Source: Lentisphaerota bacterium (GTDB taxonomy: Bacteria > Verrucomicrobiota > Lentisphaeria > Victivallales > Victivallaceae). Taken from it: a stretch of 64,000 nucleotides of DNA. Positions 63,067 to 64,000 of this stretch are shown here, one piece after another. The notes below the pieces were generated by a model. The model saw only the letters and a list, made by a program, of their open reading frames with translations. It had not been told where the DNA came from and searched no databases. Position 1 is the stretch's first letter. Each line of letters starts with the position of its first letter. Where the stretch lies: positions 148,658-212,657 of the forward strand of contig JAAEMX010000211.1 in NCBI GenBank assembly GCA_024225035.1, in the 5' to 3' direction. The position numbers and the translations under genes were made by a program.

Positions 63067-64000
63067 TTCCATTGGTAAAATTTTTAAAGTTACTACATTC
63101 GGAGAGTCCCATGGCGCCGCAGTTGGCGTCATTGTTGACGGGGTTACTCCTGGAGTAAGCCTTTCCGAAGAAGATGTTCAGAAGGAACTTGACCGCCGCA
63201 AACCCGGGCAGTCATCTGTAACAACTCAACGCAAGGAATCAGATACCGTACATTTCATGTCTGGAGTTTTCGAGGGTAAAACTACTGGAACTCCGCTAAT
63301 GATGATTATCTATAATGCGGATCAACGTTCCAATGACTACGACAATATAAAAGATTTATTCCGTCCGGGACATGCTGATTTTACTTACCTGCAGAAATAC
63401 GGCATTCGTGATTATCGAGGTAGCGGCAGAGCATCCGGTCGAGAAACAGCAGGCCGTGTTGCTGCGGGGGCCATCGCGCGTAAGATACTTAAAGCAAAAG
63501 GTATTGATATTACAGCATATACATTGCAAATAGGCAGTATAAAATGCAAAGACTATCAGCCTGGTTCCATAGATAAAAACCCGGTGCGTGCATGTGACCC
63601 GCAAATCGCCCCGGAAATGGTAAAACTCATTGAAAAACACGCTGCTGAACTTAATAGCACAGGCGGAATTGTTGAGTGTCGCATCAACGGAGTTCCTGCC
63701 GGCATCGGCGAACCTGTTTTTGATAAACTTGACGCTGATCTTGCCAAGGCCATTGTTTCTCTTGGCGGAGTTAAAGGCATTGAATTCGGTGCCGGATTTG
63801 CAGCTGTAGAAATGGTTGGTTCTGAACATAATGACGAAATGACTCCTGATGGTTTTGCCACTAATAATGCAGGCGGGATTATCGGCGGGATTTCTACCGG
63901 AAATGAAATTATTTTTAGAGCTGCAATAAAGCCAACATCATCAATATCACGTCAACAACAAACTGTAACTATTCTAAATAAAAAAGTTATTTGTGAAACT
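63056..64000 (+). CDS. aroC: Chorismate synthase (3' end outside window)
   Basis: Converts EPSP to chorismate with reduced FMN. The first 315 codons are present and open to the window edge. The start ATG at 63056 has GAGGA upstream and overlaps aroK by 11 bp. Signature 1 is GKIFKVTTFGESHGAAVGVIVDG. Later come DRRKPGQSSVTTQRKESD, FRPGHADFTYLQKYGIRDYRGSGRASGRETAGRVAAGA (the conserved central signatures) and GIIGGISTGNEIIF. The remaining 40-50 residues lie beyond 64000. Confident by motifs. Confidence 0.97.
   Translation, partial: MSGSSIGKIFKVTTFGESHGAAVGVIVDGVTPGVSLSEEDVQKELDRRKPGQSSVTTQRKESDTVHFMSGVFEGKTTGTPLMMIIYNADQRSNDYDNIKDLFRPGHADFTYLQKYGIRDYRGSGRASGRETAGRVAAGAIARKILKAKGIDITAYTLQIGSIKCKDYQPGSIDKNPVRACDPQIAPEMVKLIEKHAAELNSTGGIVECRINGVPAGIGEPVFDKLDADLAKAIVSLGGVKGIEFGAGFAAVEMVGSEHNDEMTPDGFATNNAGGIIGGISTGNEIIFRAAIKPTSSISRQQQTVTILNKKVICET

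Overview
The window looks like a chromosomal segment of a Gram-negative bacterium of the PVC group, most likely Lentisphaerota. This is an inference. It rests on a type IV pilin-like protein with the N-terminal signature common in that phylum, on Gram-negative envelope functions (Tat, RND efflux, lipoproteins), and on AT-rich, tightly packed genes. It is mostly housekeeping DNA. I see no tRNA, rRNA, CRISPR array, insertion sequence or prophage.

Layout. At 0-4 kb are a 5'-truncated sppA, a lipoprotein, and purT coupled to a Cas4/RecB-like PD-(D/E)XK protein. At 4-14 kb, mainly on the minus strand, are an AsmA-like / U32 peptidase / membrane protein / hydrolase operon, then asd, rsmG with a membrane protein, and dnaE. 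At 14-18 kb two tandem secreted phospholipase-C-like paralogues are followed by a small secreted protein. At 18-22 kb come a zinc-ribbon protein, pyrE and secA. At 22.3-24.2 kb there is an AT-rich, gene-poor stretch with a broken gene carrying a 10-base G tract and a 51-residue Cys-rich protein that has its own promoter. At 24-30 kb are dus, mutM, dgt and a lipoprotein/Ig-like/Na-Pi cotransporter/PhoU fusion. At 30-38 kb are a pilin-like protein, a Cys/His-rich protein, efp-epmA, pepD, tsaD-gph, an HdeD-like protein, an FHA protein and rpsT. At 38-45 kb is the nusA-infB-rbfA-nrnA-truB translation operon, which has no rimP, followed by an orphan protein. At 45-52 kb are an SDR, an SSS symporter, a substrate-binding protein paired with a SpoIIE-type phosphatase, a deoxyinosine glycosylase and an azoreductase. 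At 52-56.6 kb a redox and Tat cluster holds a 27-cysteine lipoprotein, a fused NapH/NapG-like polyferredoxin with an internal twin-arginine motif, a DUF362 protein with a Tat signal, and tatA-tatC. At 56.6-61.4 kb is an RND pump with its adaptor. At 61.6-64 kb are argB, aroK and a 3'-truncated aroC.

The most promising observation is the polyferredoxin at 52.8-54.5 kb. It appears to need Sec for four helices and Tat for a fifth, and it lies beside tatAC and another Tat substrate. Others worth a second look are the nusA leader (promoter, then intrinsic terminator, then gene), the binding-protein/phosphatase pair, the PLC-like tandem, the G-tract locus and the two very Cys-rich small proteins. 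Gene identities are judged from motifs and length by eye; no database search was run.
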